This document shows, one piece after another, positions 10,654-20,651 of a DNA stretch of 64,000 nucleotides. This stretch comes from an uncultured Planktomarina sp. (GTDB lineage: Bacteria; Pseudomonadota; Alphaproteobacteria; Rhodobacterales; Rhodobacteraceae). The position numbers and the translations under genes were made by a program. The stretch covers positions 1 through 64,000 of the forward strand of contig CAJJBD010000029.1 in NCBI GenBank assembly GCA_905182325.1, in the 5' to 3' direction. Every line of letters starts with the position of its first letter. The stretch's first letter is position 1. The notes under the pieces are model-generated. The model was not told the origin of the DNA. It saw only the letters and a list, made by a program, of their open reading frames with translations, and ran no database searches.

Positions 10654-11169
10654 TCAATTACCAATCGTTGTAAGATAGGCTATTAAGTCAGCGCGATCTT
10701 GAGGCTTGGAAATTCCATTAAAGCTCATTTTTGTGCCAGGCGCATATTTTGACGGTTTCTTGAGGAATCCATTCAAGTTCTCAGGGCTCCATACTTTTGC
10801 TACGGCGACCAAGCTACCGGAGTAACCGAAGTCCACAATTGAACCAACATTTCTGCCCACCACCCCATACAAATGTGGTCCAACGCCATTTACTCCATTT
10901 TCGAGTTTATGACATGCACCACATTTTTTAAAAGTCTTTTGTCCCTTGGTTAAATCTGCCAGTGCCAAAAGATCTTCTATGGCTGGTTCTTCAACAACCA
11001 CTGAAGCCTCAACCATTCCAGTATCAGTTTCAATCCAAGCAATTCCATGATCCTCGCCATGGTGGGCCGGACTATAAATTTTGTCCGCGATCCAGCCGCC
11101 TAATACCAAAACTAACATCGCCATACAGAATGCGCCGGCTATTTTTGTTAAGGTCATAGTGTCGAACAT
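10654..11169 (-). CDS. Membrane-anchored c-type cytochrome (CycM/cytochrome c552-like)
   Basis: N-terminal TM helix, FKKCGACHKLENGVNGVGPHLYGVVGR (CxxCH), PGTKMSFNG Met ligand. Confidence 0.92.
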   Translation of the reverse strand: MFDTMTLTKIAGAFCMAMLVLVLGGWIADKIYSPAHHGEDHGIAWIETDTGMVEASVVVEEPAIEDLLALADLTKGQKTFKKCGACHKLENGVNGVGPHLYGVVGRNVGSIVDFGYSGSLVAVAKVWSPENLNGFLKKPSKYAPGTKMSFNGISKPQDRADLIAYLTTIGN

Positions 11170-11289
11170 GTCGCTATCCGTAAGTAGATTTAATTTACAC
11201 TTCTGTAATCCCTTCCCCCCATGCCGCGCAAGGTGTAGATAACGCGACTAAACGACCTTTTTCGAGCAAATCCTCTCAGGAGACATTAA

Positions 11290-12123
11290 ATGACCAATAA
11301 AATTGCCTTCCAAGGCGAATTGGGTGCGTATTCTCACGAAGCCTGCATAGTGGCGCGACCAGATCATAAACCTTTGCCTTGCCCCACATTTGAAGATGTA
11401 ATCACTGCGGTGCGCTCGGGGCTAGCCGAATTTGCAATGCTACCAATAGAAAATACTACCTACGGGCGCGTCGCTGACATGCATAGACTTCTGCCTGAAA
11501 GTGGGCTGTTTATAAATGATGAAGTATTTGTTCGTGTGCGCATCAACCTGTTAGCCTTGCCAGGTGTGGCGTTATCAGACGTTAAAGTTGCACGTGGCCA
11601 CCTAGTAATTTTGCCCCAATGTAAAACTTTTCTTGATGCTAACGGTATCCGCGGTGAAGCCGCAGCGGACAACGCCGGCGCGGCCGCCGATATAGCAGCA
11701 AAAAACGAGCGTGGCGCTGCAGCACTAGCCTCTGAGCTGGCTGGCGAAATATATGGGTTAAATGCTTTACAAAAAGATGTGGAAACTCAGTCTAATAATA
11801 CCACCAGGTTCCTTATTATGTCAGGCCGCGAAGATTCAGAACGCCGTAGTCAAGCGATGGTTACTAGCTTTGTATTTCAGGTTCGCAATATTCCAGCTGC
11901 TTTATACAAAGCATTGGGTGGTTTTGCTACCAATGGGGTCAATATGACCAAATTAGAAAGCTATATGGTTGGAGGTACTTTTACAGCCACACAGTTTTAT
12001 GCTGATATTGAGGGGCACCCTGATGACCCAGAAGTTCAACTTGCTTTTGATGAGTTGTCATTTTTCACAGATATGGTCCACGTCCTTGGAACCTATCCAG
12101 CAAGTGCAACTAGGCCAACATAG
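11290..12123 (+). CDS. pheA: Prephenate dehydratase
   Basis: IAFQGELGAYSHEA..., AMLPIENTTYGRV, NNTTRFLIM, ACT-domain GGFATNGVNMTKLESYM. Confidence 0.95.
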   Translation: MTNKIAFQGELGAYSHEACIVARPDHKPLPCPTFEDVITAVRSGLAEFAMLPIENTTYGRVADMHRLLPESGLFINDEVFVRVRINLLALPGVALSDVKVARGHLVILPQCKTFLDANGIRGEAAADNAGAAADIAAKNERGAAALASELAGEIYGLNALQKDVETQSNNTTRFLIMSGREDSERRSQAMVTSFVFQVRNIPAALYKALGGFATNGVNMTKLESYMVGGTFTATQFYADIEGHPDDPEVQLAFDELSFFTDMVHVLGTYPASATRPT

Positions 12124-12342
12124 TTTAGTTTGATTAACAGTCGTTACTTGACTGCTCGCGGGCAAACGGGAGCCAAAACGTACCCTACACTTTTGAAGTT
12201 CTTATCCATCCCACAAAGCTTGTTAAGCCTGCAAATATATAAATCTAGCCAATATTTGCGCCATTGATTCCTTAAGGTGTTTTTGTTTTTTTTGCAGAGC
12301 CTTTCACGCAATATTTTATAGATGGGCATTAGTAAAAGATAA

Positions 12343-13314
12343 TCAGGTTAGTGTATCTGCTAACCAATTTTCTATTAAAAAGTGAGCTATTGCACCTCTT
12401 CTTGCAGGCTTTAGTTTAGGATGCACTCCCTCAAGAACATCTAACATTTCTTCACGGCTAACCCAGAGGGCATCCTCAATCTCATTAGGGTCAATATTAA
12501 TATCTGCAGTCAGTGCTTTACCCTCACACCCAAACATTAAAGATGCAGGAAACGGCCAGGGTTGACTGCTTAAATAGCTCACTGATCCCACACGGATGCC
12601 AGCTTCCTCAAAAACTTCGCGTCTTACTGCAGCTTCGAGGCTTTCGCCCGGTTCAATAAATCCTGCTAAAAGAGAATACATACCATCTGGCCACACATGT
12701 GAACGCCCCATCAGCAAATTATTTCCATGCGTAATCAACATTATAACTACTGGGTCCGTTCGCGGGAAGTGAGATTTTTTGCAGGCAGTGCAATTGCGTT
12801 GCCATCCAGCCATTTCAATCGTCGAAGAGTGACCACAAGCCGCACAAAAACTATGTCCACGATGCCATTCCAATATCCCCCGTCCAATTACAGCTAATTC
12901 GGCGTCTCTAATGGACATATGAGTCATCACACTGCGTAATTCCGCAAAGTATTCACCATTCCTTAACGCTGGATGCGTTTGAACTGAAGGATCTAGAAAA
13001 TCATTTAAAGTGTCTGGTAAATCGCTCGGTGACCATGTTGATACATCTGCCAAAAAGAGAGGTATATCCCCCTCATCTAAGCCTAAAAAAATTAGTGAGC
13101 CTAGTTGATAAGTCATAAACTCATGGTTCAAATCAACCCAAGCAAGCCTCAAATTTTTATTATCTTCTCCCTCAAGCAAAGGCTTTCCACGCCAGAAAAA
13201 TGTAACTCTTGCATTATTCTGGGCCAGTAATGCTACTTGCGCCTCAGGATTTCGTAATTCTGCAGCACGGTTGAGACCAGAACCTCCAAATGTTACTGAT
13301 TCTGCATAGCGCAT
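12343..13314 (-). CDS. nudC: NAD(+) diphosphatase, NudC-type Nudix hydrolase
   Basis: CAACGHSSTIEMAGWQRNCTAC zinc ribbon; GFIEPGESLEAAVRREVFEEAGI Nudix box; SQPWPFPASLM signature. Confidence 0.95.
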   Translation of the reverse strand: MRYAESVTFGGSGLNRAAELRNPEAQVALLAQNNARVTFFWRGKPLLEGEDNKNLRLAWVDLNHEFMTYQLGSLIFLGLDEGDIPLFLADVSTWSPSDLPDTLNDFLDPSVQTHPALRNGEYFAELRSVMTHMSIRDAELAVIGRGILEWHRGHSFCAACGHSSTIEMAGWQRNCTACKKSHFPRTDPVVIMLITHGNNLLMGRSHVWPDGMYSLLAGFIEPGESLEAAVRREVFEEAGIRVGSVSYLSSQPWPFPASLMFGCEGKALTADINIDPNEIEDALWVSREEMLDVLEGVHPKLKPARRGAIAHFLIENWLADTLT

Positions 13315-13370
13315 TCTCGGCTTTCCCTAAGTTTCTGTTACTTAGGTATTTAATTCGTCTACGCAGTGAA

Positions 13371-13399
13371 TTGCAATGTGAATTTCAACTCCCTATAAA
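13371..13399 (+). promoter_or_regulatory. Sigma-70-like promoter for SRP RNA
   Basis: TTGCAA (13371-13376), 17-nt spacer, TATAAA (13394-13399); the predicted start, 7 nt downstream, coincides with the 5' end of the SRP RNA helix. Confidence 0.75.
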
Positions 13400-13405
13400 G
13401 GAATC

Positions 13406-13499
13406 GAGGGGTTGGCGCGGGCAAGTGCCTCGCCAACCTGGTCAGATCCGGAAGGAAGCAGCCACAACGAGCCCCACTTGGGTCGATGTCCAACCTCTC
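13406..13499 (+). ncRNA. ffs: Bacterial small SRP RNA (4.5S RNA)
   Basis: Core GGTCAGATCCGGAAGGAAGCAGCC; termini GAGGGGTTGG/CCAACCTCTC pair over 10 bp (one G-U); located just upstream of dnaX as is common. Confidence 0.95.
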
Positions 13500-13520
13500 A
13501 CTCTTGCCACTGCTTCTTAG

Positions 13521-13536
13521 GCAGCTAAATAGCTGC
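13521..13536 (+). terminator. Possible hairpin terminator downstream of ffs
   Basis: GCAGCT-AAAT-AGCTGC perfect 6-bp stem; weak T-run after it. Confidence 0.4.
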
Positions 13537-13606
13537 TTGTGAATTGCGTTTTCTGGACCAACACAAGTCAAGCCTGTATCGTAAGAGTAAGATTCGAAGG
13601 AACCTC

Positions 13607-15379
13607 ATGACTGAAGCATCTGTGTATCAAGTTCTCGCACGAAAATACCGGCCAGAAACTTTTGCCGACCTAGTCGGGCAGGATGCTATGGTTCAGACCC
13701 TTCGCAATGCTTTTGAGGCTGAACGTATTGCCCAAGCTTTTTTGATGACAGGTATACGTGGCACGGGCAAGACAACCACTGCTCGCATAATTGCCAAAGG
13801 CATGAACTGCATCGGCTTGGATGGCAAAGGTAGCGCAACAGTCGATCCATGCGGTGTATGTGAAAACTGTACATCTATAATGGCGGGTCGCCATGTCGAC
13901 GTTCTAGAAATGGATGCAGCGAGCCGCACTGGCGTTGGCGATATCCGTGAAATCATAGACTCAGTTGCCTACCGTGCAGCGTCAGCCCGCTATAAGATCT
14001 ATATAATTGATGAAGTTCATATGTTGTCAACTAACGCGTTCAACGCTTTGTTGAAAACACTTGAGGAACCCCCCGCACATGTAAAATTTATCTTTGCAAC
14101 AACCGAAATACGAAAAGTACCCGTAACAGTCCTGTCACGCTGCCAGCGTTTTGACTTACGTCGGATCGAGCCTGAGGTTATGATTTCCCTACTTAAAAAA
14201 ATAGCAAAGGCTGAAGAAGCTGACATATCCGATGAGGCATTAGGCCTTATCACTAGGGCGGCTGAGGGGTCAGTCCGAGATGCACAGTCCTTGCTTGATC
14301 AGGCAATTTCGCACGGAGCGGGCCAAACCACTGCAGAGCAAGTGCGAACTATGCTTGGACTTGCAGATAGAGGCAGAATTTTAGACTTGTTCGATCTGAT
14401 ACTTCAAGGTGATGCAGCGGGTGCGTTAGGTGAGCTATCAGGGCAATATGCCGATGGGGCAGACCCAATGGCTATTCTACGTGATCTGGCAGAAATTAGT
14501 CATTGGATCAGTGTAATAAAGATAACTCCAAGCGCCGCAGATGATCCAACAGCCTCACCCGATGAACGCAATCGGGGCCTTATAATGGCTGAGGCGTTAC
14601 CCATGCGAATATTGACCCGCGTATGGCAAATGCTTTTGAGCTCTCTGGAAGAGTTGGCCCGTTCGCCAAATAGTATGATGGCCGCAGAAATGGCAGTTAT
14701 TCGTCTCACTCATGTTGCTGATTTACCCACTCCAGACGAGCTAATCCGCAAGTTGAACAGTACAGCCATGCCAGCAGCCAAAACTCCTATGATAGGTAAC
14801 TTGTCGACAGCAAAAAGACCCACGGAGGCAAAGCAGACACAACCTGAAGCTGCAAGTATTATTGACAATAAAACACCCTATACCCCAAATTTGCAGCTAA
14901 CATCTGAGGCGACCGTTCGGAAAGCACAACCTATTGAGAATACTTTAGTGCACTTTGCCATATTTGAAGATGTCCTAAATCTCATCCGTGATCACCGAGA
15001 TATTAAGCTCCTAGTAGATGTAGAAACTACCTTAAGGTTAATCAGTTATTCTCCTGGGCGCATTGAATTTGAGCCAACAAATAACGCCCCAAAAGATTTA
15101 GCACAGCGCCTTGGTAGCAGACTACAGACTTGGACTGATAACCGTTGGGCAGTATCAATTGGCGTGGGGGGGTCTGAGACTATTGCAGAAAAACGTGATG
15201 AAGCAAAAAATGCTTTAAAAGTAAAAGCTAATAGCCATCCGTTTGTGCAAGCAGTTTTTGATGCATTTCCCAAAGCTGAAATCCTTGAAATACGCACACC
15301 ACAGGATGTCGCGAACTTAGTTCAAGTTGATGCTCTACCGGAAGTGGAAGATGAGTGGGACCCGTTTGATGACAACTAA
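13607..15379 (+). CDS. dnaX: DNA polymerase III subunit gamma/tau
   Basis: MTEASVYQVLARKYRPETFADLVGQ, GIRGTGKTTTARI, zinc-binding CGVCENCTSI, IIDEVHMLS; AAGGAA SD before ATG 13607. Confidence 0.97.
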   Translation: MTEASVYQVLARKYRPETFADLVGQDAMVQTLRNAFEAERIAQAFLMTGIRGTGKTTTARIIAKGMNCIGLDGKGSATVDPCGVCENCTSIMAGRHVDVLEMDAASRTGVGDIREIIDSVAYRAASARYKIYIIDEVHMLSTNAFNALLKTLEEPPAHVKFIFATTEIRKVPVTVLSRCQRFDLRRIEPEVMISLLKKIAKAEEADISDEALGLITRAAEGSVRDAQSLLDQAISHGAGQTTAEQVRTMLGLADRGRILDLFDLILQGDAAGALGELSGQYADGADPMAILRDLAEISHWISVIKITPSAADDPTASPDERNRGLIMAEALPMRILTRVWQMLLSSLEELARSPNSMMAAEMAVIRLTHVADLPTPDELIRKLNSTAMPAAKTPMIGNLSTAKRPTEAKQTQPEAASIIDNKTPYTPNLQLTSEATVRKAQPIENTLVHFAIFEDVLNLIRDHRDIKLLVDVETTLRLISYSPGRIEFEPTNNAPKDLAQRLGSRLQTWTDNRWAVSIGVGGSETIAEKRDEAKNALKVKANSHPFVQAVFDAFPKAEILEIRTPQDVANLVQVDALPEVEDEWDPFDDN

Positions 15380-15439
15380 ATTTTAAAATATATGAAAAAT
15401 ATGTTAAAATAATTCTATAAATATAGGTGAGGTATTAAA

Positions 15440-15784
15440 ATGTTAAAAGGGCTTGGTGGGCTTGGTGATATGGCCAAAATGATGAAAACTGCTCAGGAAA
15501 TGCAAGGTAAGATGACCCAAATGCAGGATGATTTAGTTAACATCAGCATCACAGGTGAAAGTGGAGCAGGATTAGTAAAAGTAACTACCAATGCTAAGGG
15601 AGTTTTGACTAGTTTGGACATCGATGCCAGTATTTTTAACTCAAATGAAAAAGAAGTAGTTGAGGATCTTATTCTCGCTGCGGTCAAAGATGCTCAGGCT
15701 AAGGCTGCCGAGCGTTCTGCCTCAGAAATGCAGCGGATACAAGAAAGTCTTGGGTTGCCTGCCAATATGAAACTACCATTTTAG
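15440..15784 (+). CDS. ybaB: YbaB/EbfC family nucleoid-associated protein
   Basis: MLKGLGGLGDMAKMMKTAQEMQGKM...; between dnaX and recR. Confidence 0.95.
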   Translation: MLKGLGGLGDMAKMMKTAQEMQGKMTQMQDDLVNISITGESGAGLVKVTTNAKGVLTSLDIDASIFNSNEKEVVEDLILAAVKDAQAKAAERSASEMQRIQESLGLPANMKLPF

Positions 15785-15843
15785 GCTAAGTCTATCTTAA
15801 ACTAGCTTATGAGTGATCCAATTTACCCGCACGGTGATCCACA

Positions 15844-16437
15844 ATGAACCACACTGTTAAAGATTTAGAACGCCTTATTGAACTGATGGCTAAATTACCA
15901 GGCCTTGGTCCACGTTCAGCGCGTCGTGCTGTGCTTCACCTGGTCAAAAAAAGAGCCTTATTAATGACGCCCTTAGCAAATGTTCTGGCAGAAGTGGCTA
16001 CGACAGTCCGTGAGTGTTTGAACTGTGGAAATATTGGTATGGCAGATAGTTGCGATATTTGTAAAAATCCAGAGCGGGCCAATGGAGAGATATGCGTAGT
16101 TGAGGACGTATCTGATCTTTGGGCTATGGAACGATCAAATATCTTCAAAGGTCGATACCACGTTTTGGGTGGAACACTCTCAGCATTAGATGCCATTGGA
16201 CCAGATGAATTAAGGATCCCACTACTATTAAATAGGGTTTTTGAAGAAGAAATTACAGAAGTTATTTTAGCTCTTAACGCAACAATTGATGGCCAAACGA
16301 CAGCGCATTACATCGCGGATCAATTGTGTGACGTTAAGGTGAGCACTCTGGCGCAAGGCGTACCAATTGGAGGGGAATTGGATTATTTAGATGATGGGAC
16401 TATTATAGCTGCACTCAATGCCCGCAAAACACTTTAA
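15844..16437 (+). CDS. recR: Recombination mediator RecR
   Basis: [16 protein letters not shown], CxxC zinc finger, Toprim [32 protein letters not shown]. Confidence 0.97.
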   Translation: MNHTVKDLERLIELMAKLPGLGPRSARRAVLHLVKKRALLMTPLANVLAEVATTVRECLNCGNIGMADSCDICKNPERANGEICVVEDVSDLWAMERSNIFKGRYHVLGGTLSALDAIGPDELRIPLLLNRVFEEEITEVILALNATIDGQTTAHYIADQLCDVKVSTLAQGVPIGGELDYLDDGTIIAALNARKTL

Positions 16438-16530
16438 CACTGTTAGATCTTAGAACCAAACTTTAGACCAAAAGATCTAGGAGCCGTGTTCGAATATAAA
16501 ATATCTAAAGCCTAGTAGTTGTTACTATAA

Positions 16531-17268
16531 CTACTCTTTATCTTCATTTGGCAAATTAAAGAAACTTTCTGCATCTAATAAATCACCATGAGAATCTTCC
16601 TCTTCAGTCGGTGCATCAGCAAGTGTAAAGGTTTCTAAACCCGAAATTGCCGCTGGAATGCGAGGTTCTTCAGACATTCCTAGGCTTTGTTCAGTACTTA
16701 CCAATTTACGACGTTCATCATCAGACATTACTTCACCATCGCCATCCTTCTTGGCATTTGCTTTTTGAACTAAGACGTCTAGTTCTATCTGTTTGCAAAG
16801 CCCAAGCGCCACTGGGTCAATTGGCTCAATATTTGTAATATTCCAATGGGTACGCTCGCGAATTGCCTGAATTGTGGGCTTAGTCGTACCAACAAGCTTG
16901 GAAATTTGGCCGTCTGTCAATTCTGGGTGGAATTTAACTAACCACAATATAGATGCAGGCCTATCCTGACGTTTTGACAGAGGTGTATATCGTGGACCTC
17001 GACGCTTCTCTTCACCAACGGCTGCTGCGTTAAATTTTAATATAAGTTTATGGAGCGGATCTAATTGAGCTTTATTAATCTCATCCTGCGTAAGCTGGTT
17101 GTTACTAATTGGATCAAACCCTTTTACGCCTGTCGCTACATCACCATCGGCAATACCCTGAACCTCAAGTTCATGCATCTCTACAAAATCAGCTATTTGC
17201 TTAAAGCTGATTGTAGTGTTGTCCACCAGCCACACGACAGTAGCCTTTGCCATAATTGGTTTTGCCAT
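16531..17268 (-). CDS. DUF1013 family protein (TrcR-like cell-cycle transcriptional regulator)
   Basis: MAKPIMAKATVVWLVDNTTISFKQIADFVEMHELEVQGIADGDVA...; characteristic of alphaproteobacterial DUF1013/TrcR. Confidence 0.88.
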   Translation of the reverse strand: MAKPIMAKATVVWLVDNTTISFKQIADFVEMHELEVQGIADGDVATGVKGFDPISNNQLTQDEINKAQLDPLHKLILKFNAAAVGEEKRRGPRYTPLSKRQDRPASILWLVKFHPELTDGQISKLVGTTKPTIQAIRERTHWNITNIEPIDPVALGLCKQIELDVLVQKANAKKDGDGEVMSDDERRKLVSTEQSLGMSEEPRIPAAISGLETFTLADAPTEEEDSHGDLLDAESFFNLPNEDKE

Positions 17269-17587
17269 TTTGGCCTCCATCCTAAACTTTTATCTCAAAC
17301 ACAGCTTATTAAACGCCTTGCGACGGTCCTGGGTCTTAGCAGGACGAGTTACCATGTCAGGGGAACTTGTAGAAGCTATAATCTGTATAACTCAAAAGGG
17401 AAAGCCCTATGGTGTAGCGGTCAAGCTTAATGGAAAGCACGGCCTTTTTTGAGAGCGGTTCTTAAAAATAGGACCATTTTTTGACTATTTTTGTAACCTC
17501 TTTTAACATAAGTGTCGTTACTCATAATAAAATTTTTAATTTATTATAAAATAAAACTAATAATTTAAACAGAATTAGGATTACCCC

Positions 17588-17929
17588 ATGATTGAGAGAA
17601 TTGGTATTACCTTACGCGCCAGCAAAATTGTGAAACATAGAGGTATAGCTTACCTTTCAGGTCAAGTAGCCGAAGGTAAAACAATAGAAGTTCAGACGCA
17701 GGCTTGCCTAAAAAAGATTGACGCCTTGCTAATCGAAGCTGGTAGCAATCGCAAAAATATACTCCGCGCAACAATTTGGCTTTCAGACATGGGCTATTTT
17801 GCAGGGTTAAACGAAGTTTGGAACGCCTGGGTCCCAGACGGACACGCCCCCGCGCGCGCGTGCGGTGAGGCAAAATTAGCCCGCAACGAACTAATGGTAG
17901 AGATAATTATAGATGCGGCCTATGAATGA
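17588..17929 (+). CDS. RidA family protein
   Basis: YLSGQVAEG...ATIWLSDMGYFAGLNEVWNAWVPDGHAPARACGEAKLA, RidA/YjgF signature. Confidence 0.9.
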   Translation: MIERIGITLRASKIVKHRGIAYLSGQVAEGKTIEVQTQACLKKIDALLIEAGSNRKNILRATIWLSDMGYFAGLNEVWNAWVPDGHAPARACGEAKLARNELMVEIIIDAAYE

Positions 17930-18003
17930 CTTATTTAATTAGAGTGTATTAATGTATCTAATATTTACTTTAACAACGTAGGCCATGGACGAAGGATCTG
18001 ACA

Positions 18004-18981
18004 TTAGATTTTTAGGACTATTTTTCCAATATGTTCACTAGTTTCAATACGCATATGTGCCTTTGCTGCCTCTGCTAGAGAGAACTCACTATCCATAATC
18101 GGTGCAATCCGTCCTGTTACTAGGTGAGGCCAAATGTGCTTTTGCAACTCCTCAGCTATACGCGTTTTTACCAAGTCATTTTGTGGCCGTAGAGTAGAGC
18201 CAGTAATTGATAATCGACGGGTCATCATCTGTACTAAGTTAAGATCTACTTTAGCACCCTCAAGGAACGCTATTTGTACCAGGCGACCATCATCTGCCAG
18301 TGATTTTAAGTTTCGTTGAATATACGTGCCACCAACCATATCCAAAATCATGTCTACGCCGCCATAAACCTTAAGAACGTCTTCAAAGGTTTCATGGTGA
18401 TAATTTATTACCCTCTCTGCGCCCAAGTCTTTACATACTTGGCATTTCTTTTCTGATCCAGCAGTGGCAAATACACGAGCGCCAAAAAGATGAGCCATTT
18501 GGATTGCAGTAGTACCAATACCAGAAGAGCCACCATGGACTAAAAACTTTTCTCCTGTCCTTAAGCCACCCCTTTGAAAAATATTTGAGTATACTGTAAA
18601 AAAAGTTTCTGGCAGACATGCTGCTTCTTTTAAAGATACGCCCTTGGGCACCGGCAAGCAGTGTGTTGCGGGGGTGGCGGCATATTCGGCGTAGCCACCG
18701 CCCGGAAGTAGGGCGCATACTTCATCACCGACCTTCCACTGAAAGACCCCTGCCCCAACTGCTGAAATTATGCCTGCACCTTCAAGACCAGGCAAATCAC
18801 TGGCTCCTTTTGGTGGATTATAGGACCCTGAGCGCTGCAAGACATCAGGACGATTAATCCCTGCATAGGCTAAATTAATTACGACTTCTCCTAGCCGGGG
18901 CTTTGGTATTGGTCGCTGAGCAGCCTGCAAAACTTCCGGCCCGCCCGACCTTGTTATTTCTATTACAGACATAGTGGACAT
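18004..18981 (-). CDS. NAD(P)H-quinone oxidoreductase, zinc-independent MDR superfamily
   Basis: NRPDVLQRSGSYNPPKGASDLPGLEGAG; FLVHGGSSGIGTTAIQMAHLFGARV. Confidence 0.92.
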   Translation of the reverse strand: MSTMSVIEITRSGGPEVLQAAQRPIPKPRLGEVVINLAYAGINRPDVLQRSGSYNPPKGASDLPGLEGAGIISAVGAGVFQWKVGDEVCALLPGGGYAEYAATPATHCLPVPKGVSLKEAACLPETFFTVYSNIFQRGGLRTGEKFLVHGGSSGIGTTAIQMAHLFGARVFATAGSEKKCQVCKDLGAERVINYHHETFEDVLKVYGGVDMILDMVGGTYIQRNLKSLADDGRLVQIAFLEGAKVDLNLVQMMTRRLSITGSTLRPQNDLVKTRIAEELQKHIWPHLVTGRIAPIMDSEFSLAEAAKAHMRIETSEHIGKIVLKI

Positions 18982-19009
18982 TCCAGTAATCCTTCAAAAC
19001 AGAGATGAA

Positions 19010-19690
19010 TTAGACTTTTGGAGAGCGGCCAGGGATATCGTCATTCCAATTTGGACGTTTTATTTTATCCAGAAGCCACATCGGCCCAGCAAAAACAGAA
19101 CTTAGCAAGTTACTTGCCTTAACATAGCCTTTGGCAGTTTCGATTTGCATAATGTTCTCAATGCGGCGATCCAGGAAGGCCCATGTATCTTGGTGATCAG
19201 AGCTATCATCCCCCAGCCAAAAGAGGAGAGTTGCCGTATAAACTGCGCCCAATGTCACTCGCTTGGTATACCAATTAAAATCTGATGTCGTATCACCCAG
19301 AGTAATCCAAATGTGATCAGCAGTCTCCCATATAAGCTTCGCTCCATCAGCAGCAAATTTGGGCAAAGCAAACAAAGAACTACCGCGTCGGGCAACCTCT
19401 TTGTCCTTAATAGTCTCAAGCCTAAGACGCACTGCTAAGGTAACTTTTGATCTGATGTTAAGGGAGCCCGTTTCAGCTTCATTATAGGCCGCTGACATTG
19501 CTTTGTCGCCTGCACGATGAAAAGCAACAGCTAAGTCTACAGCACCTCTCGGCGCTACGGCAGCCGCAAGGTTTGGGTCCATACTTAATTCACTTACTGC
19601 CTGATTAAAGCTGATTTGTGACCACCCGTCAAAGGCAACATGAGGCAAAATAGCAGTCAACAAATTGGATTTTTGCGAATTTAATATCAT
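19010..19690 (-). CDS. COQ9 family ubiquinone biosynthesis protein
   Basis: ILPHVAFDGWSQISFNQAVSELSMD...APRGAVDLAVAFH; DTTSDFNWYTKR signature. Confidence 0.92.
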   Translation of the reverse strand: MILNSQKSNLLTAILPHVAFDGWSQISFNQAVSELSMDPNLAAAVAPRGAVDLAVAFHRAGDKAMSAAYNEAETGSLNIRSKVTLAVRLRLETIKDKEVARRGSSLFALPKFAADGAKLIWETADHIWITLGDTTSDFNWYTKRVTLGAVYTATLLFWLGDDSSDHQDTWAFLDRRIENIMQIETAKGYVKASNLLSSVFAGPMWLLDKIKRPNWNDDIPGRSPKV

Positions 19691-19943
19691 GCAACACTTC
19701 CAGACTAAGCGACTAACTCAAAGACAAGTAAGCCTTCCACACTCCTCGTAATTTACACTAGACCGCCAGTTAAAACCAGACCAAGATTAAAGCTTGGGGC
19801 GTAATATCACAAAAATCTTCCTAGGGTTTGCGCACAGCACCGTGAGGTGGCCAATTTTAGTTGCACTTTCGACAAAACTCATCATAAAATATTTAAAAGT
19901 TGTAGATGCAAAGTGAAGTGGCCTTCGATCATTAATTTACAAA

Positions 19944-20402
19944 TCAAATGGGTAACGCTGTTGTTTTAAAAACTGTACGCAATGCAAAGCTTGACTGCAT
20001 TTGCGCAACTCCAGGCAATGTTGCGAGAAATTTTCGATGGATTTGCGCAAAATCTTCTGTATCTTTGGCTACAACCTTCAGAAGATAATCTGCAGTGCCT
20101 GCCATCAAGTGACATTCTAAGACATCAGGAATTAGCGCTACAGCTTTTTCGAAGGCAGCCAAAACTTCATCAGTCTGTCCACTCAGCGTAATTTCAACAA
20201 ATACCGTTGTATGGCGGTCCACCTTGCGTGGATCGACCAGTGCCACGTAATCTCGAATGTAACCCTCAGTTTCTAGTCGCCCCACCCGACGATGACATGC
20301 TGAAGCTGACATATTTACTTGGTCTGCTAAATCAGAATTTGAAATGCGGCCTTTCGTTTGTAAAACAAATAATAATCGACGATCAGTTGCGTCTAATTTC
20401 AT
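19944..20402 (-). CDS. Lrp/AsnC family transcriptional regulator
   Basis: N-terminal HTH LDATDRRLLFVLQTKGRISNSDLADQVNMSASACHRRVGRLE; RAM-domain C-terminus. Confidence 0.93.
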   Translation of the reverse strand: MKLDATDRRLLFVLQTKGRISNSDLADQVNMSASACHRRVGRLETEGYIRDYVALVDPRKVDRHTTVFVEITLSGQTDEVLAAFEKAVALIPDVLECHLMAGTADYLLKVVAKDTEDFAQIHRKFLATLPGVAQMQSSFALRTVFKTTALPI

Positions 20403-20651
20403 TTTTTAGCCTTTTTTCATATTATTCAACAAGAAATTAGAATAATCTTCACAGTGGGTTTATAACGAAGTCAATATTTTTGTCCGTTAGAGATAGATAA
20501 AAATTAATATCCAGCCCAACTATTTCAAGGGTTACCCTAAAATGTATTTGCCAGCTTTTATTGAAAAATTCTTGAAATCTGATACTTATTATTTAAACAA
20601 TGCATGATTTATTGTTTAATTTAATTTATTGTACATCGGGGTTAAGGCAAT

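Noticed and set aside
12144-12329. 61-aa minus strand ORF between pheA and nudC
   Set aside because: No recognisable family, atypical composition, no clear SD; likely chance ORF.
14812-14826. Possible dnaX -1 frameshift site (GCAAAAAGA followed by a -1 frame stop 12 codons later)
   Set aside because: Only five A residues and codons GCA-AAA-AGA; not a canonical A-AAA-AAG heptamer and tandem re-pairing would be poor, so gamma production here is unsupported.
16444-16479. TAGATCTT...AAGATCTA inverted repeat downstream of recR
   Set aside because: 8-bp arms with 20-nt loop and no T-run; too weak to call a terminator.
17216-17452. 78-aa + strand ORF overlapping the 5' end of the DUF1013 gene
   Set aside because: Antisense to a confident CDS, no recognisable domain, no good SD; better explained as leader DNA or RNA.
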